From an uncultured Alphaproteobacteria bacterium (GTDB lineage Bacteria; Pseudomonadota; Alphaproteobacteria; Rickettsiales; CAIJLX01), in the NCBI GenBank assembly GCA_903821695.1, contig CAIJLX010000072.1:1-43436 (forward strand): 43,436 bases of DNA, given 5' to 3'. Position numbers and translations under genes: made by a program. Positions 24,296-34,538 of this stretch are shown piece after piece; positions within the stretch are counted from its first letter, which is position 1, and every line of letters begins with the position of its first letter. The notes beneath the pieces were generated by a model. The model did no database searches. It was given only the letters and a program-made list of their open reading frames with translations, and was not told the origin of the DNA.

Positions 24296-25360
24296 TTATC
24301 CAAGCAATTTAATCACCACATCTGCCAATGCTGCCTCAGCGTCTGGCATGCTGACCGATTTGGTGGCCTCGGCCATGCTGGCTCGTTTTTCGGGGGATTG
24401 GAAGAGGGTTTGGAGGAGGTTTGTGAGGATCACTACGGTGAATTCGGTTTGCGGGATGATGATGGCGGCGCCGGCTTCTTTGAGCCACTCGGCGTTGGTG
24501 GTTTGGTGGTCTTCGGTGGCGTAGGGGTAGGGGACTAGGATCGAGGGGCGGCCGGCTACTGCTAATTCGGCGCAGGTGGAAGCGCCGGAGCGGCCGATCA
24601 CCATATCGGCACGGGCGAGCTCTAGGCTCATGTCGTCGATGAAGGCGGAGACTTTGGCTTTGATGTTATTGCGCATGTAAAAATCTTGCACGGTGCTGAC
24701 ATCGTCGGCACGGCATTGCTGCGTCACCCGCAATTTGCGTTGCATGTAGATGGGGAGTTTGGAGAGTGCTTGTGGGACGATTTCGGAGAAGATGCTCGTG
24801 CCTTGGCTACCGCCGGTGATTAGGAGATAGATTTCATCATCGTGGATTGAATAGATTGAATTGCGGAGTTTTTTGATCGAGGGGCGGATTGGGTTTCCGA
24901 CTAGGATGCATTTTCTTTTGCTATCTGCGGGTACAGCTTTGGTATTTGGGAAACTGATGGCGATTTGTTTGACGTAACGGGCGAAGATACGGTTCACTTT
25001 TCCCATGTAAGAATTTTGTTCGTGGAGCACGGTGGGCAGGCGTTGGAGTAAGCCCATTGCGACACCGGGGAAGCTTGGGTAACCACCGAAGCCGACGACG
25101 GCGATGGGTTTTACTTTGCGGAAGAAGAGGAAGGTTTCGATTAGCCCTGCAACCAACCCGAAAATACCACGTGGGGAGAGAGGGCCGGCATGGATGATGT
25201 GATGGGGCACGGCGTTTAAGGCCGCCGCGAATTTTTGGATGCGGTGGTCCGTGAGCAGGATAGGGTTATAGCCACGGTTTTTGAGTTCGGTGCCGAGGGC
25301 GATGGCGGGGAATACGTGGCCGCCAGTGCCACCTGCAGCGAGGATAATGGTTTTATTCAT
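24296..25360 (-). CDS. murG: UDP-GlcNAc:undecaprenyl-PP-MurNAc-pentapeptide N-acetylglucosaminyltransferase
   Basis: This encodes 354 aa, the normal family length. The N-terminal glycine-rich loop 'LAAGGTGGHVFPAIALG' and 'VVGFGGYPSFPGVAMG' form the lipid I acceptor side, 'HEQNSYMGKVNRIFA' is a MurG hallmark, and 'ITGGSQGTSIFSEIVP' with 'VIGRSGASTCAELAVAGRPSILVPYPYATEDHQTTNAEWL' forms the UDP-GlcNAc side. It converts lipid I to lipid II on the inner face of the inner membrane. It begins 2 nt after ftsW and is the last gene of the dcw cluster here, whereas murC, murB and ddl usually follow in alphaproteobacteria. Confidence 0.97.
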   Translation of the reverse strand: MNKTIILAAGGTGGHVFPAIALGTELKNRGYNPILLTDHRIQKFAAALNAVPHHIIHAGPLSPRGIFGLVAGLIETFLFFRKVKPIAVVGFGGYPSFPGVAMGLLQRLPTVLHEQNSYMGKVNRIFARYVKQIAISFPNTKAVPADSKRKCILVGNPIRPSIKKLRNSIYSIHDDEIYLLITGGSQGTSIFSEIVPQALSKLPIYMQRKLRVTQQCRADDVSTVQDFYMRNNIKAKVSAFIDDMSLELARADMVIGRSGASTCAELAVAGRPSILVPYPYATEDHQTTNAEWLKEAGAAIIIPQTEFTVVILTNLLQTLFQSPEKRASMAEATKSVSMPDAEAALADVVIKLLG

Positions 25361-25362
25361 GG

Positions 25363-26451
25363 CTACGTTGATATCTTAATCTGCCGCCGTGTCAATGCCA
25401 GCACCATGCCGATCGTGATCGCCGAACCGAGGATCGAGGAGCCGCCATAGGAAATAAACGGCAATGTCATACCCTTAGCAGGCAACAGCCGCACTGCAAC
25501 GCCCATATTCACAAACGCCTGAAAGCCGAAAATAATCAGCAAGCCAGCGGTGGCGAGGATGATAAAACGGTCATTCTGCTGATAAATCCGCCAGAAACCA
25601 CGCAGAACTAAGGCGGCATAAAGGATCACGATGAGGATGCAAACGACGATGCCGAATTCTTCGCCAGCAACAGAAAAGATAAAGTCAGTATGAGAATCGG
25701 GCAGGCTGTGTTTGACCACACCTTCGCCAGGGCCTCGGCCGAAAAGGCCACCGCTTTCGAATGCTTCGATGGATTTTTCCACTTGGTAATTTTCGGATTG
25801 CTCGGGCTTCATAAAACCATCAATCCGCTCGCGTACGTGATGGAAGCCGTGATAGGCGGCGAACAGGCTTAGCACACCCACGAGAGCTGCGATTACGACA
25901 TAGCGTACGGGTAATCCAGCTAGGAAAAGTTGTGCACCGAATACCATGCTGATGGCGATGGTCATGCCTACATCGGGCTGTAGCAGGAGGAGAAAAATGA
26001 CGATGAAATAGAGGAGTAGTGGTGCGCGATAATTGAGTAGTGGTTTTGGGTTTTGCATGCGTGAGAGCACCCAAGCAACTAACACTACGAAAAAGGGTTT
26101 TATCCACTCGGATGGCTGCAATGAAAAGAAACCTAAATCAATCCAACGTCTGGCGCCTTTTATTTCGGTGCCGATGATTAGTACAACCATCATGAGAAGC
26201 AGCATGCTGCCAAAGCCAATCACTGCGATGCGGCGAATGGAGAGCGGTGGTAAAAAAGAAAGTCCAACTAAGATGCACGCACCAAGGCCCATAAAAATAA
26301 GTTGGCGTTGGGCGAAATAAAAAGCGGGGAGATTATGTCTGTCGGCGATGGCGGGGCTTGCGGCCATGACTAGCACAGCACCCACTGCCATCAGCAACAT
26401 GACGAGAGTAAAAAAGAGGCGGTCTGTTGTACGCCACCATTGCCCCCACAT
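25363..26451 (-). CDS. ftsW: SEDS-family peptidoglycan polymerase / cell division protein FtsW
   Basis: This encodes 362 aa with about ten transmembrane helices. Signatures are 'GAVLVMAASP', 'GARRWIDLGFFSLQPSEWIKPFFVV', 'LLLQPDVGMTIAIS', 'ESGGLFGRGPGEGVVKHSLPDSHTDFIFSVAGEEFGI' (the conserved SEDS loop with its catalytic Asp region) and 'LPAKGMTLPFISYGGSS'. FtsW polymerises lipid II at the septum together with the transpeptidase FtsI, encoded six genes upstream. It lies 1 nt after murD and 2 nt before murG. Confidence 0.96.
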   Translation of the reverse strand: MWGQWWRTTDRLFFTLVMLLMAVGAVLVMAASPAIADRHNLPAFYFAQRQLIFMGLGACILVGLSFLPPLSIRRIAVIGFGSMLLLMMVVLIIGTEIKGARRWIDLGFFSLQPSEWIKPFFVVLVAWVLSRMQNPKPLLNYRAPLLLYFIVIFLLLLQPDVGMTIAISMVFGAQLFLAGLPVRYVVIAALVGVLSLFAAYHGFHHVRERIDGFMKPEQSENYQVEKSIEAFESGGLFGRGPGEGVVKHSLPDSHTDFIFSVAGEEFGIVVCILIVILYAALVLRGFWRIYQQNDRFIILATAGLLIIFGFQAFVNMGVAVRLLPAKGMTLPFISYGGSSILGSAITIGMVLALTRRQIKIST

Positions 26452-26452
26452 G

Positions 26453-27733
26453 TTATAGCGCCTTCACTAAGTTGCTGAAAATCTCGCCACGTTCTTCGAA
26501 GTTTTTGAATTGGTCAAACGACGCGCAGGCGGGGGAGAGGAGCACCGTTGCTTTGCTCAATGTGCGAGCTTTTTCGTAAGCTTGCTTCACTGCTTTGTCG
26601 AGTGTGCCACAGCGCACGAAGGGCACATGATTTTGATCTAAGGTTTCTGCAAAAAGATCTTGTGCATCGCCAATTAAATACGCGCATTCGATGCGTGGGA
26701 AGAGTGGTTTCAATGCTTCAATGCCACCCTCTTTTGCTTTGCCACCAGCAATCCAGAGAATGGGTTTATCATAACTGAGCAATGCTTTTTCGGTGGCCTC
26801 TGCATTGGTTGCTTTGCTATCATTAATAAAGAGTACACCATTTTTTTCGGCGACTCGTTCCATGCGATGGGCGAGGCCTTTGAAGCTTTGAATGCCTGTG
26901 ATGATTTTTTCATGTGGGATATGAAGTGCGCTGCAAGCGGCATACGCGGCGGCGATATTTTCTTTGTTATGTGCGCCAGGTAGATAAGGCAGTGCACCTA
27001 AACCTAATTCATCCACTTTACCGAAAGCGGAAATAGGAATCATTCTGGCAGATGTTACATTCGACGCAGCGATTTTTTTTGTATGTGGATTATCGACGCC
27101 AATGACTGCCACATCTTTGGATGTCTGATTTCTGAAGATTCGGTTTTTGGCTTTGATATAACCATCCATGTCACCATGCCGGTCTAAATGATCGGGTGTC
27201 ACGTTTAGTAATATCGCGACGTTGAAACGAGTTTTATCGAGCAGATCGAGTTGATAGGAAGAGGTCTCGATGACATAAATGCCATCTGCACCTAAAGGCG
27301 ATAATTCGAGGGCGGAGATGCCGATATTGCCACCGACTTGGCAAGCAATATTGGCTTCACGAATAATGTGACCGATTAATGCAGTGGTGGTTGATTTTCC
27401 GTTGGTGCCGGTGATGCCGACGAAGCGTACATGGGATTGGCTGAGGTATAATAATTCGATATCGCAAATGATAGGCACATTGTGTTTTTGCGCGAGCGTT
27501 ACGACTTTATGTGGCACCGGATGGGTGAAGGGAATGCCGGGGCTTAAGACTAAATAGGAAAGTATTTGCCAGGGCCATTTTTCGATTTCGAGTGAATAGT
27601 CGCAGGTGCTTTTATCATCCCACGCGACGATGTTGGCGCCACTTGCGGCGAGAGCTTTGATAGCGCTGGTTCCTGCTTTGCCAAGTCCGAAAACGCCTAC
27701 GGTTTTATCTTTTAAGAAAGGGAGGGGGATCAT
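26453..27733 (-). CDS. murD: UDP-MurNAc-L-alanine--D-glutamate ligase
   Basis: This encodes 426 aa. It has an N-terminal Rossmann-like domain ('[21 protein letters not shown]'), a central ATP-binding P-loop '[21 protein letters not shown]' (near residue 110), '[20 protein letters not shown]' with the conserved His/Asp, and a C-terminal domain '[25 protein letters not shown]' and '[11 protein letters not shown]'. It adds D-Glu to UDP-MurNAc-L-Ala in the cytosol. The start overlaps the mraY stop by 4 nt. Confidence 0.96.
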   Translation of the reverse strand: MIPLPFLKDKTVGVFGLGKAGTSAIKALAASGANIVAWDDKSTCDYSLEIEKWPWQILSYLVLSPGIPFTHPVPHKVVTLAQKHNVPIICDIELLYLSQSHVRFVGITGTNGKSTTTALIGHIIREANIACQVGGNIGISALELSPLGADGIYVIETSSYQLDLLDKTRFNVAILLNVTPDHLDRHGDMDGYIKAKNRIFRNQTSKDVAVIGVDNPHTKKIAASNVTSARMIPISAFGKVDELGLGALPYLPGAHNKENIAAAYAACSALHIPHEKIITGIQSFKGLAHRMERVAEKNGVLFINDSKATNAEATEKALLSYDKPILWIAGGKAKEGGIEALKPLFPRIECAYLIGDAQDLFAETLDQNHVPFVRCGTLDKAVKQAYEKARTLSKATVLLSPACASFDQFKNFEERGEIFSNLVKAL

Positions 27734-28818
27734 CTGAGTTTAAGAGTCGAAAGTCCGATGAGTGCAAAGATAATAGCGACGATCCAGAAACGGATGACGA
27801 CTGTTGGTTCACTCCAACCGAGCTTTTCGAAATGGTGATGGATGGGTGCCATTTTAAAAATTCGTTTGCCGGTGGTTTTGAAGGAAATGACCTGCAGGAT
27901 TACTGACACTGCTTCGACGACGAATAAGCCACCGAGGATAGAAAGTACTAATTCGTGCTTTGTAATAACGCTCATGGTGCCGATGGCACCGCCGAGTGCG
28001 AGACTGCCTGTATCACCCATGAATATTTTGGCAGGTGGTGCGTTGAACCATAAAAAGCCTAAACCAGCACCGAGCATTGCGGCACATAATACGGTGAGTT
28101 CACCTGCGCCAGGGATAGCGATAATTTGGAGATAGTTGGCGAATTTTGCGTTGCCGGTGAGGTAGGCGATTAAGGCAAAGCAGCATCCAACGATCATGAT
28201 AGGGCCGATAGCAAGACCATCTAAACCATCAGTCAAATTAACGGCATTCGATGCGCCGACGATCACTAATAATCCGAAGACGAAATAAAAGAGCCCGAGA
28301 TCGATCAATACGCTTTTGAAAAAAGGAACTGCCATGTGTGTAGCGTGGTGGCCGGGGGCTATTTTGGAAATGAGGATGCAGGCCAAAAGTGCGATGACCG
28401 ATTGGCCGACCAATTTCTGTTTGCCACTGACGCCTTTGGTGTTCCGCTTGGTGACCTTTAAATAATCATCCATGAAGCCGATGAAGCCATAGGCGGCGGT
28501 TACCAATAGTACAATCCAGATATAAGGATTGTCGAGATCGGCCCATAATAAGGTTGAGATAAAGAGTGATCCTAAGATCATCAACCCGCCCATCGTGGGG
28601 GTGCCTTTTTTGGTGAGCAGGTGGCTAGCGGGTCCATCTTCCCGGATAGGCTGGCCTTTGCCTTGTTTGGCTTTTAGCCAATGGATGAGCGGGGTGCCCC
28701 AGGTGAAGCAGATGAAGAGCGAGGTGAGCATTGCGCCGCCACTACGAAATGTGATGTAGCGGAAGACGTTAAAAAACGAGAACTGATCAGCTAGCGGAAC
28801 GAGCAGGTGATAAAGCAT
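27730..28818 (-). CDS. mraY: phospho-N-acetylmuramoyl-pentapeptide transferase
   Basis: This encodes 362 aa with ten transmembrane helices. It begins '[31 protein letters not shown]', the canonical MraY start, and overlaps the end of murF by 32 nt. Cytoplasmic loops carry '[13 protein letters not shown]', '[11 protein letters not shown]', '[16 protein letters not shown]', '[15 protein letters not shown]' and '[13 protein letters not shown]', including the metal-binding Asp residues and the His triad. It transfers phospho-MurNAc-pentapeptide to undecaprenyl phosphate, forming lipid I. Confidence 0.98.
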   Translation of the reverse strand: MLYHLLVPLADQFSFFNVFRYITFRSGGAMLTSLFICFTWGTPLIHWLKAKQGKGQPIREDGPASHLLTKKGTPTMGGLMILGSLFISTLLWADLDNPYIWIVLLVTAAYGFIGFMDDYLKVTKRNTKGVSGKQKLVGQSVIALLACILISKIAPGHHATHMAVPFFKSVLIDLGLFYFVFGLLVIVGASNAVNLTDGLDGLAIGPIMIVGCCFALIAYLTGNAKFANYLQIIAIPGAGELTVLCAAMLGAGLGFLWFNAPPAKIFMGDTGSLALGGAIGTMSVITKHELVLSILGGLFVVEAVSVILQVISFKTTGKRIFKMAPIHHHFEKLGWSEPTVVIRFWIVAIIFALIGLSTLKLR

Positions 28819-30190
28819 AGGTCTTTAATTTCTCCGCAATTTTATAAATGTGACTACCATGGGAACCTTTGACGAGCAGTGTATCTCCCGTTTTAAGCAC
28901 GGATTTCAGGGCTGGCAAGAGATCTTCCGCTTTTTCGAGATGCGGGCCACGTTGGGCGGGCGACAAAGCGGCGTTGAGATGTTGCATATTGCCGGCAGCG
29001 GTGAGGACTAGATCGATATCTTTTAAACCATCAGCGAGGTCTTTGTGGAACTGTACAGAGTCTTTTCCAAGCTCTCGCATTTCACCCAATGCAGCGATGG
29101 TGCGTCCGTTTTTTGCTTTGCTTTTTAAGACGGCGAAGGATGCGCGCATAGAAGCTGGGCTCGCATTGTAACTATCATCGATTAGGGTAAAGCGAATGCC
29201 TTCCCAATCGATGTAGTAACTGGAGCCACGGCCTTCGGCAGGTGTATATTGTTTATAGGTGAGCGCAGCCTTCTGAATATTTGCTTCGAGTGCTTCGATG
29301 CCGGCTAATACGGCGAGACTATTTAAGGCGATGTGGCGGCCGATGAAGGGCATGAAATAGGATAATTTCGTGCCACGAATATTGGCGGTGATTTCTTGGC
29401 CATCATTTTTTTCCTGGATTTCCATGAGGCCAAAATCTGCATCGGGTGATGCACCAAATAAGGTGATCATTTTAACACCAGATTTTTTTGCATGTGCCAA
29501 GAGCCGATCTTTATGTGCGCTATCGGCGGGGAGGATGGCGATACCTTCGGGGAGTAGCCCTTCCATGATTTCGGATTTTGCATCGGCGATCTCAGCGACG
29601 GAGTTGAAGAACTCTAAATGAACGGCTTCGACATTGGTAATAATAATCGCATGTGGTTGCACTAATTTGGTGAGTGGGCGGATCTCATTAGCATGGTTCA
29701 TACCCATTTCAAAAATGCCGAAATCAGAAGCAGGATCGAAGCGGCATAATGAGAGCGGGACGCCGAGATGATTATTATAATTTCCCTCAGTGGCATAGGT
29801 GGTGCCTTGGGCAGAAAGCAGAAGTTTCAGTGCTTCTTTTGTGCCAGTTTTTCCTACACTTCCGGTGATGCCGATCAATTTGCCACGTGCTCGTGCTCGG
29901 TTAAAATGTGCTAAATCCCACAATGCTTTTTCGACATCATCGACGACGAGTAATGGAGCACGTTCGAGACCTTTTGGAATCTCACTTACCACTGCTGCGG
30001 AAGCACCTTTTTCGAGGGCGGATTTTACGTATTTATGGCCATCGACATTTTCGCCTTTTAGGGCAAAAAATATTTCTCCGCCTTTGATGGCACGGGAATC
30101 TATTTCAGCGCGATTTGCTTGCCAGGGGGCGAGGGATTTTCCGCCGGTTGCTTTTTCTGCGTCGGTTGCTTTCCAGAACATTACAGACAT
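28787..30190 (-). CDS. murF: UDP-MurNAc-tripeptide--D-alanyl-D-alanine ligase
   Basis: This encodes 467 aa. It has an N-terminal substrate domain ('[28 protein letters not shown]'), a P-loop '[21 protein letters not shown]' (around residue 112), '[24 protein letters not shown]' and a C-terminal domain '[20 protein letters not shown]'. It joins D-Ala-D-Ala to the UDP-linked tripeptide. It overlaps murE by 10 nt and mraY by 32 nt. Confidence 0.95.
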   Translation of the reverse strand: MSVMFWKATDAEKATGGKSLAPWQANRAEIDSRAIKGGEIFFALKGENVDGHKYVKSALEKGASAAVVSEIPKGLERAPLLVVDDVEKALWDLAHFNRARARGKLIGITGSVGKTGTKEALKLLLSAQGTTYATEGNYNNHLGVPLSLCRFDPASDFGIFEMGMNHANEIRPLTKLVQPHAIIITNVEAVHLEFFNSVAEIADAKSEIMEGLLPEGIAILPADSAHKDRLLAHAKKSGVKMITLFGASPDADFGLMEIQEKNDGQEITANIRGTKLSYFMPFIGRHIALNSLAVLAGIEALEANIQKAALTYKQYTPAEGRGSSYYIDWEGIRFTLIDDSYNASPASMRASFAVLKSKAKNGRTIAALGEMRELGKDSVQFHKDLADGLKDIDLVLTAAGNMQHLNAALSPAQRGPHLEKAEDLLPALKSVLKTGDTLLVKGSHGSHIYKIAEKLKTYALSPARSAS

Positions 30191-31575
30191 GCGCTTGCTA
30201 CTTTCTTGTCGCTAAAAGGATGTTTTGTTGCGCCGATAATTTGATATTCCTCATGGCCCTTGCCGGCGATTACTACTACATCACCCGGTTTGGCTAGCGA
30301 GATGGCATGCTGAATTGCTTTGGTGCGATCGCCGATTTCTTTTGCGTTCGGACAGGTCGCTAATATTTCTTTGCGGATTTGATCGGCATTTTCGGTGCGA
30401 GGATTATCGTCGGTTACGATGATGGTGTTGGCATGTGCGTTGGCGAGGGCACCCATTAATGGGCGTTTGCCTTTGTCGCGATCGCCACCGCAGCCAAACA
30501 CGAGGATGATGTTGCCAGTGGCATGGGGGCGGGCGGCGCGTAATAATTTTTCGAGCGCATCGGGTGTGTGGGCGTAATCAATGATGACGGAGGCACCGTT
30601 TTTCTCGCCGACTTTTTCCATGCGACCAGGTACGGAAGTGAGTTTGGTAAGGTGAGGGAGGATGTCGTCTAGTTTGACTCCGCAGCCCATGATAAGGCCG
30701 ATGGCGCAGAGGATGTTTTCGATTTGGAAAAGGCCTAGTAGAGGAATATTCAGATGGTGTGAATTGAGAGTAAAACTAAAGCCAGTCGCAGTCGATTTTA
30801 TTTGGCTGATTTTGAGGATATCTGCTTTGGTGCCGAAATCGATTAACTGTAAATTATTTTGTTTGGCAATGTTTTTGAGGGCGGAGTATTCGGCGATATC
30901 TGCGTTTACTACGGCCGCTTTTTGCACATGCTTAAACAATAATGCTTTGGCTTCGAAATAGGCTTCCATGGTGCCGTGATAATCGAGGTGGTCACGGGTG
31001 AGGTTGGTGAAGCCACCGGCGGTTAGTTTTAAGCCGGCTAAGCGGGATTGGTGCAAGCCATGGCTGGAGGCTTCCATGGCGACATGGTTTATGCCACGGG
31101 TTTTTAAATCGTGAAGAGTTTTGTAGAGTGTGACGGTGTCGGGTGTGGTCATGGCGCCGTCGTGGGTGAGTTGTTCGTTTTCGATCACGCCGATGGTGCC
31201 TAGGGAGGCGCTTTTTAATCCCATCAGATGCCAGAGTTGGCGGACAAAATGAACGGTCGAGGTTTTGCCGTTGGTGCCGGTGACGGCGATGATGGTTTCG
31301 GGTAATGGCGCATAAAATTTAGCGGCGATTTGGCCGAGTGCTTCGCGTGGATTTGGTGTGACGATGACGGGGATGGAGAGGTCGGTTATCTCATGATCGG
31401 TAAGGATGGCGGCGGCGCCTTGTTTGATGGCTTGGGGGATTAATTGGGTGCCATCTGATTTTGTGCCTTTGAAGGCGGCAAATAACGTACCGGGTTTAAC
31501 AGTGCGCGAATCTTCGCTTAATGCGGTGATTGGAATTGCAGCGGCACCAGCCCATAAATCACTGAGCAGAGGCAA
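30181..31575 (-). CDS. murE: UDP-MurNAc-L-Ala-D-Glu:meso-diaminopimelate ligase
   Basis: This encodes 464 aa. Signatures are 'ALSEDSRTVKPGTLFAAFKGTKSDG' (N-terminal domain), P-loop 'IIAVTGTNGKTSTVHFVRQLW', 'TNLTRDHLDYHGTMEAYFEAKALLF' and 'VIIDYAHTPDALEKLLRAARPH'. Near the end, 'VTDDNPRTENADQI' holds the DNPR motif that selects meso-diaminopimelate over lysine. This indicates a Gram-negative type peptidoglycan. It overlaps ftsI by 17 nt. Confidence 0.97.
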   Translation of the reverse strand: MPLLSDLWAGAAAIPITALSEDSRTVKPGTLFAAFKGTKSDGTQLIPQAIKQGAAAILTDHEITDLSIPVIVTPNPREALGQIAAKFYAPLPETIIAVTGTNGKTSTVHFVRQLWHLMGLKSASLGTIGVIENEQLTHDGAMTTPDTVTLYKTLHDLKTRGINHVAMEASSHGLHQSRLAGLKLTAGGFTNLTRDHLDYHGTMEAYFEAKALLFKHVQKAAVVNADIAEYSALKNIAKQNNLQLIDFGTKADILKISQIKSTATGFSFTLNSHHLNIPLLGLFQIENILCAIGLIMGCGVKLDDILPHLTKLTSVPGRMEKVGEKNGASVIIDYAHTPDALEKLLRAARPHATGNIILVFGCGGDRDKGKRPLMGALANAHANTIIVTDDNPRTENADQIRKEILATCPNAKEIGDRTKAIQHAISLAKPGDVVVIAGKGHEEYQIIGATKHPFSDKKVASACL

Positions 31576-33259
31576 GTTTGCGCTCCTTCACTTCATAATC
31601 AATACGAATAGCTTCACGGACGCCAGGTGCATTTTCATCGACAGGTTCAACGCCAAGCATCGGTGCAATTTGAGTGATGATGCGGCCAGCAGCAGGAGCC
31701 GCTACAATGCCGCCAGTGGCATAGCCACCGCTTTCTGCGAGGCCTTTAGGTTCGTCTACCATTACGAGTACGGCGTAGCGCGGTTTGTTGATTGGGAATA
31801 CGCCGATGAAGGAGGAGAGGCGAGCATCTTTACTATAATGACCATCACCTAGTTTTTCGGCGGTACCAGTTTTTCCGCCGACCAAATAGCCGGCAACGTT
31901 TGCATTTTTGCCCGACCCATTGGTGACGACTAAGCGCAATAAACGGCGTATAGAATCAGATGTGCGGGCTTTAACAAGCCGAGTGGAATCGAGTGGTTCA
32001 TCATGTTTAATGATGGTGGGTTGGTGCATCATGCCGCCATTGACCAAGCCGCTGATGACGGAGATGAGATGCAATGGGCTGACCGCGATGCCGTGGCCGA
32101 AGGAGATGGTCATGGCGCTGGTTTTGGTCCATTGTTTTGGATAGAGCGGGTGTGGTTTTTCGGGAAGCTCTATTGCGATAGGTTTTAGCAAGCCCGCTTT
32201 TTTGAAGAATTTTTGTTGCGCCTCAGCGCCGACATCTAAGGCCATTTTCGCGCTGCCGATGTTGGACGAATACATGAATACTTCGGGCACGCTCAACACT
32301 CTTTTTTGGGCGTGGAAATCATTGATTTGGTAACGGCCGATTTTGATGGGGTTAGTGGCGTCATAGCTGTCGCCCATATGAACACGTCCGGAATCGAGCG
32401 CCATTGCCATGTTGATGGTTTTCATGGTGCTGCCCATTTCGTAGACGCCGGAAAGGGCACGGTTGAACATGCCGTTTGCATCACCTTTGGTAAAGCGGTT
32501 GGGGTTGAAATCAGGCAGGCTGATGAGACCTAAAATCTGACCATTATTGACATCCATTACTAACGCGGAAGCACCAATAGCACGGAACTTACGGATAGTT
32601 TGTTCAAGCTCAGCTTTGAGGCTGTTTTGTACTCGGACATCTAAGGTAAGGGCGACGGGTTTATTGTCGCTCAGCATTTGGTCGTCATAGGTTTTTTCCA
32701 TGCCGGAGAGGCCGTGGCCATCCATACCAACATAGCCTAATACATGCGCGAAGAGATCGCCTTGCGGATAGATGCGGCGTTGCTCGGCTTGGAAATCTAG
32801 GCCGGGAATGCCGAGATTGTTGACGGCCATTTCCTCTTTCGGCGTGAGGTTGCGTTTGAGCCAGACGAAATTTTTGCGGGCGCTAAAACGTTCGCGCAAG
32901 AAGGCAGGAGATAAATCGGGGAAGGTGCGCGAGAGTTTTTTGATGGCGTCTTCTTTATCGATCATCACCCGTGGGTTGGCGTAGAGCGATTGGGTGGTGA
33001 GGTTGGAGGCGAGCAACACGCCATTACGATCGACGATATCGGCACGTTGGATGAGTGAGGCGGTGGCATCGAGCGAGTTGGAAGTGGCGGCGGTATCTTG
33101 CTCGTGATAAACGCTGCTGACGCCTAAATCCATTAGGCGGCCGCAGAGTAACATATAGAGTGTGGCCATCATGAAGATGCAGAACACCAAACGGCCGCGC
33201 ATGCGCTCGAGCGCTTTTTTGCCTTGGCCATCGAGCATTGCAGGTTGCAACATCATCAT
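31559..33259 (-). CDS. ftsI: septal peptidoglycan transpeptidase FtsI (PBP3)
   Basis: This encodes 566 aa with one N-terminal anchor helix ('LVFCIFMMATLYMLLCGRLM', ~25-45), a pedestal domain containing 'RADIVDRNGVLLASNL', and a transpeptidase domain with 'YEMGSTMKTINMAMAL' (SxxK, Ser near 277), 'MYSSNIGSAKM' (SxN) and 'GGKTGTAEK' (KTG). It cross-links septal peptidoglycan with FtsW. Three tandem ATGs (33259, 33256, 33253) could start it, and the first overlaps the ftsL stop. At 566 aa it is a typical alphaproteobacterial size. Confidence 0.96.
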   Translation of the reverse strand: MMMLQPAMLDGQGKKALERMRGRLVFCIFMMATLYMLLCGRLMDLGVSSVYHEQDTAATSNSLDATASLIQRADIVDRNGVLLASNLTTQSLYANPRVMIDKEDAIKKLSRTFPDLSPAFLRERFSARKNFVWLKRNLTPKEEMAVNNLGIPGLDFQAEQRRIYPQGDLFAHVLGYVGMDGHGLSGMEKTYDDQMLSDNKPVALTLDVRVQNSLKAELEQTIRKFRAIGASALVMDVNNGQILGLISLPDFNPNRFTKGDANGMFNRALSGVYEMGSTMKTINMAMALDSGRVHMGDSYDATNPIKIGRYQINDFHAQKRVLSVPEVFMYSSNIGSAKMALDVGAEAQQKFFKKAGLLKPIAIELPEKPHPLYPKQWTKTSAMTISFGHGIAVSPLHLISVISGLVNGGMMHQPTIIKHDEPLDSTRLVKARTSDSIRRLLRLVVTNGSGKNANVAGYLVGGKTGTAEKLGDGHYSKDARLSSFIGVFPINKPRYAVLVMVDEPKGLAESGGYATGGIVAAPAAGRIITQIAPMLGVEPVDENAPGVREAIRIDYEVKERKLASAQ

Positions 33260-33582
33260 GGCGCTACCGATGCGGATTCGGTTTCTTCTTTAGTGTGAGT
33301 GAGGGCGAGCACGGCGGCGTTTTCGCTATAATATTGGGTGCTTTGCTGGGTCGCCAGTTCGGACATGTTTTCTTTAACCAACGTCGCGATGCGCTGGGGT
33401 TGGGTGAGGTAGGCCAACTCGGCTTGCATGACATGGATCGCTTCATTATCGGCACGAATCTGGCGGTTGATCTCTTGTAGATTGTCTTTTAAATCGCGCA
33501 CTTCATTTTCGACGATGAAGAGGCTGGCGGCGATGGCACCGAAGCCGACGACTGCAAACATGATGATGCGGAAACGGTTCAT
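33256..33582 (-). CDS. ftsL: cell division protein FtsL-like
   Basis: This encodes 108 aa with one N-terminal membrane helix ('IIMFAVVGFGAIAASLFIV') followed by a periplasmic coiled coil ('ENEVRDLKDNLQEINRQIRADNEAIHVMQAELAYLTQPQRI'), the usual architecture of the FtsL/FtsB family. FtsL bridges FtsB and FtsQ and activates FtsWI. The sequence itself is poorly conserved in the family, so the call leans on its place between rsmH and ftsI and on the topology. It overlaps rsmH and ftsI by 4 nt each. Confidence 0.88.
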   Translation of the reverse strand: MNRFRIIMFAVVGFGAIAASLFIVENEVRDLKDNLQEINRQIRADNEAIHVMQAELAYLTQPQRIATLVKENMSELATQQSTQYYSENAAVLALTHTKEETESASVAP

Positions 33583-34538
33583 GCGGCTTCTACCTCAGCA
33601 TAGGTGCGTTCAGCAGCACGGAGTTTGGCGGAACGGGCACGAGGGTTGGTGCGCACTTCATTTTCGCTCGGCAATACAGCTTTGCTGGAGAGGAGTTTGA
33701 ATGTGGGTTTGCGGGTGTCTTCCGCAGTTTGAGGTAAGTGGCGAGAGGTACCACCGGTTTTTTTACCGGAGCGATCGGAGAGGAATGATTTCACAGCAGC
33801 GTCTTCTAATTCGTGGAACGAGACGATGACTAATTTGCCTGTGGGTGTGAGCAATCGCTCGGCGGCTTCGAGGGCGTATTGGAGGGCTTCCAGTTCGCGA
33901 TTGATATAGATACGGATGGCTTGGAAGCTTTTGGTGGCGGGGTTAATGGTATGTTTGCCGTGACGCACAGCGCTCTTGATAATATCTGCGAGCTCTAGGG
34001 TACGAGTGATTGGTTTTTCGGCGCGCGCTTTGACGATGGCGTGGGCGATGTGGCGAGATTCACGTTCGCCGCCGAAGGTGAAGAGTATATTGGCGATGTC
34101 TTTTTCGGCGAAGGAATTGACAATGTAGGCGGCGTCCGAGCCTTGTTTATCCATGCGCATATCGAGTGGACCATCAAGCTGGAACGAGAAGCCACGATCG
34201 GGTGCCTCAAGTTGCATTGAGGAGACGCCGATATCTAATACGATGCCATCTACGCTCGAGATGTTTTGCTCGGAGAGGAGGGCTTCCATCTCGCCAAAAT
34301 TACCCTCTAATAACTTAAAATCGGCCGGGTGTTTTTGGTGGAGAGCGTTGGCGAAGATTTGGACACCGGGATCGCGATCAACCCCAAAGACTTTACAACT
34401 CGCCGTTTCCAAAATGGCCGAGCTATAACCGCCCGCCCCGAATGTCCCATCCACATAGACGCCTCCTTGTTTTGGTTGCAAATAGTTAAGCACTTCAGCC
34501 AGCATCACTGGTGTATGCACGAGCCCTTCGTAACTCAT
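33579..34538 (-). CDS. rsmH: 16S rRNA (cytosine-1402-N4)-methyltransferase RsmH
   Basis: This encodes 319 aa. The SAM-binding motif 'YVDGTFGAGGYSSAILE' near residue 28, 'VFGVDRDPGVQIFANAL', 'DGIVLDIGVSSMQLEAPDRGFSF' and 'PLDMRMDKQG' are hallmarks of MraW/RsmH, as is 'ATKSFQAIRIYINRELEALQYAL'. It methylates C1402 in 16S rRNA at the P site. It is second in the dcw operon, directly after mraZ with a 4-nt overlap. Confidence 0.97.
   Translation of the reverse strand: MSYEGLVHTPVMLAEVLNYLQPKQGGVYVDGTFGAGGYSSAILETASCKVFGVDRDPGVQIFANALHQKHPADFKLLEGNFGEMEALLSEQNISSVDGIVLDIGVSSMQLEAPDRGFSFQLDGPLDMRMDKQGSDAAYIVNSFAEKDIANILFTFGGERESRHIAHAIVKARAEKPITRTLELADIIKSAVRHGKHTINPATKSFQAIRIYINRELEALQYALEAAERLLTPTGKLVIVSFHELEDAAVKSFLSDRSGKKTGGTSRHLPQTAEDTRKPTFKLLSSKAVLPSENEVRTNPRARSAKLRAAERTYAEVEAA

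Noticed and set aside
24288-24305. Terminator after murG (GCTTGG/CCAAGC hairpin)
   Set aside because: The stem overlaps the murG stop codon and no T-run follows on the minus strand.
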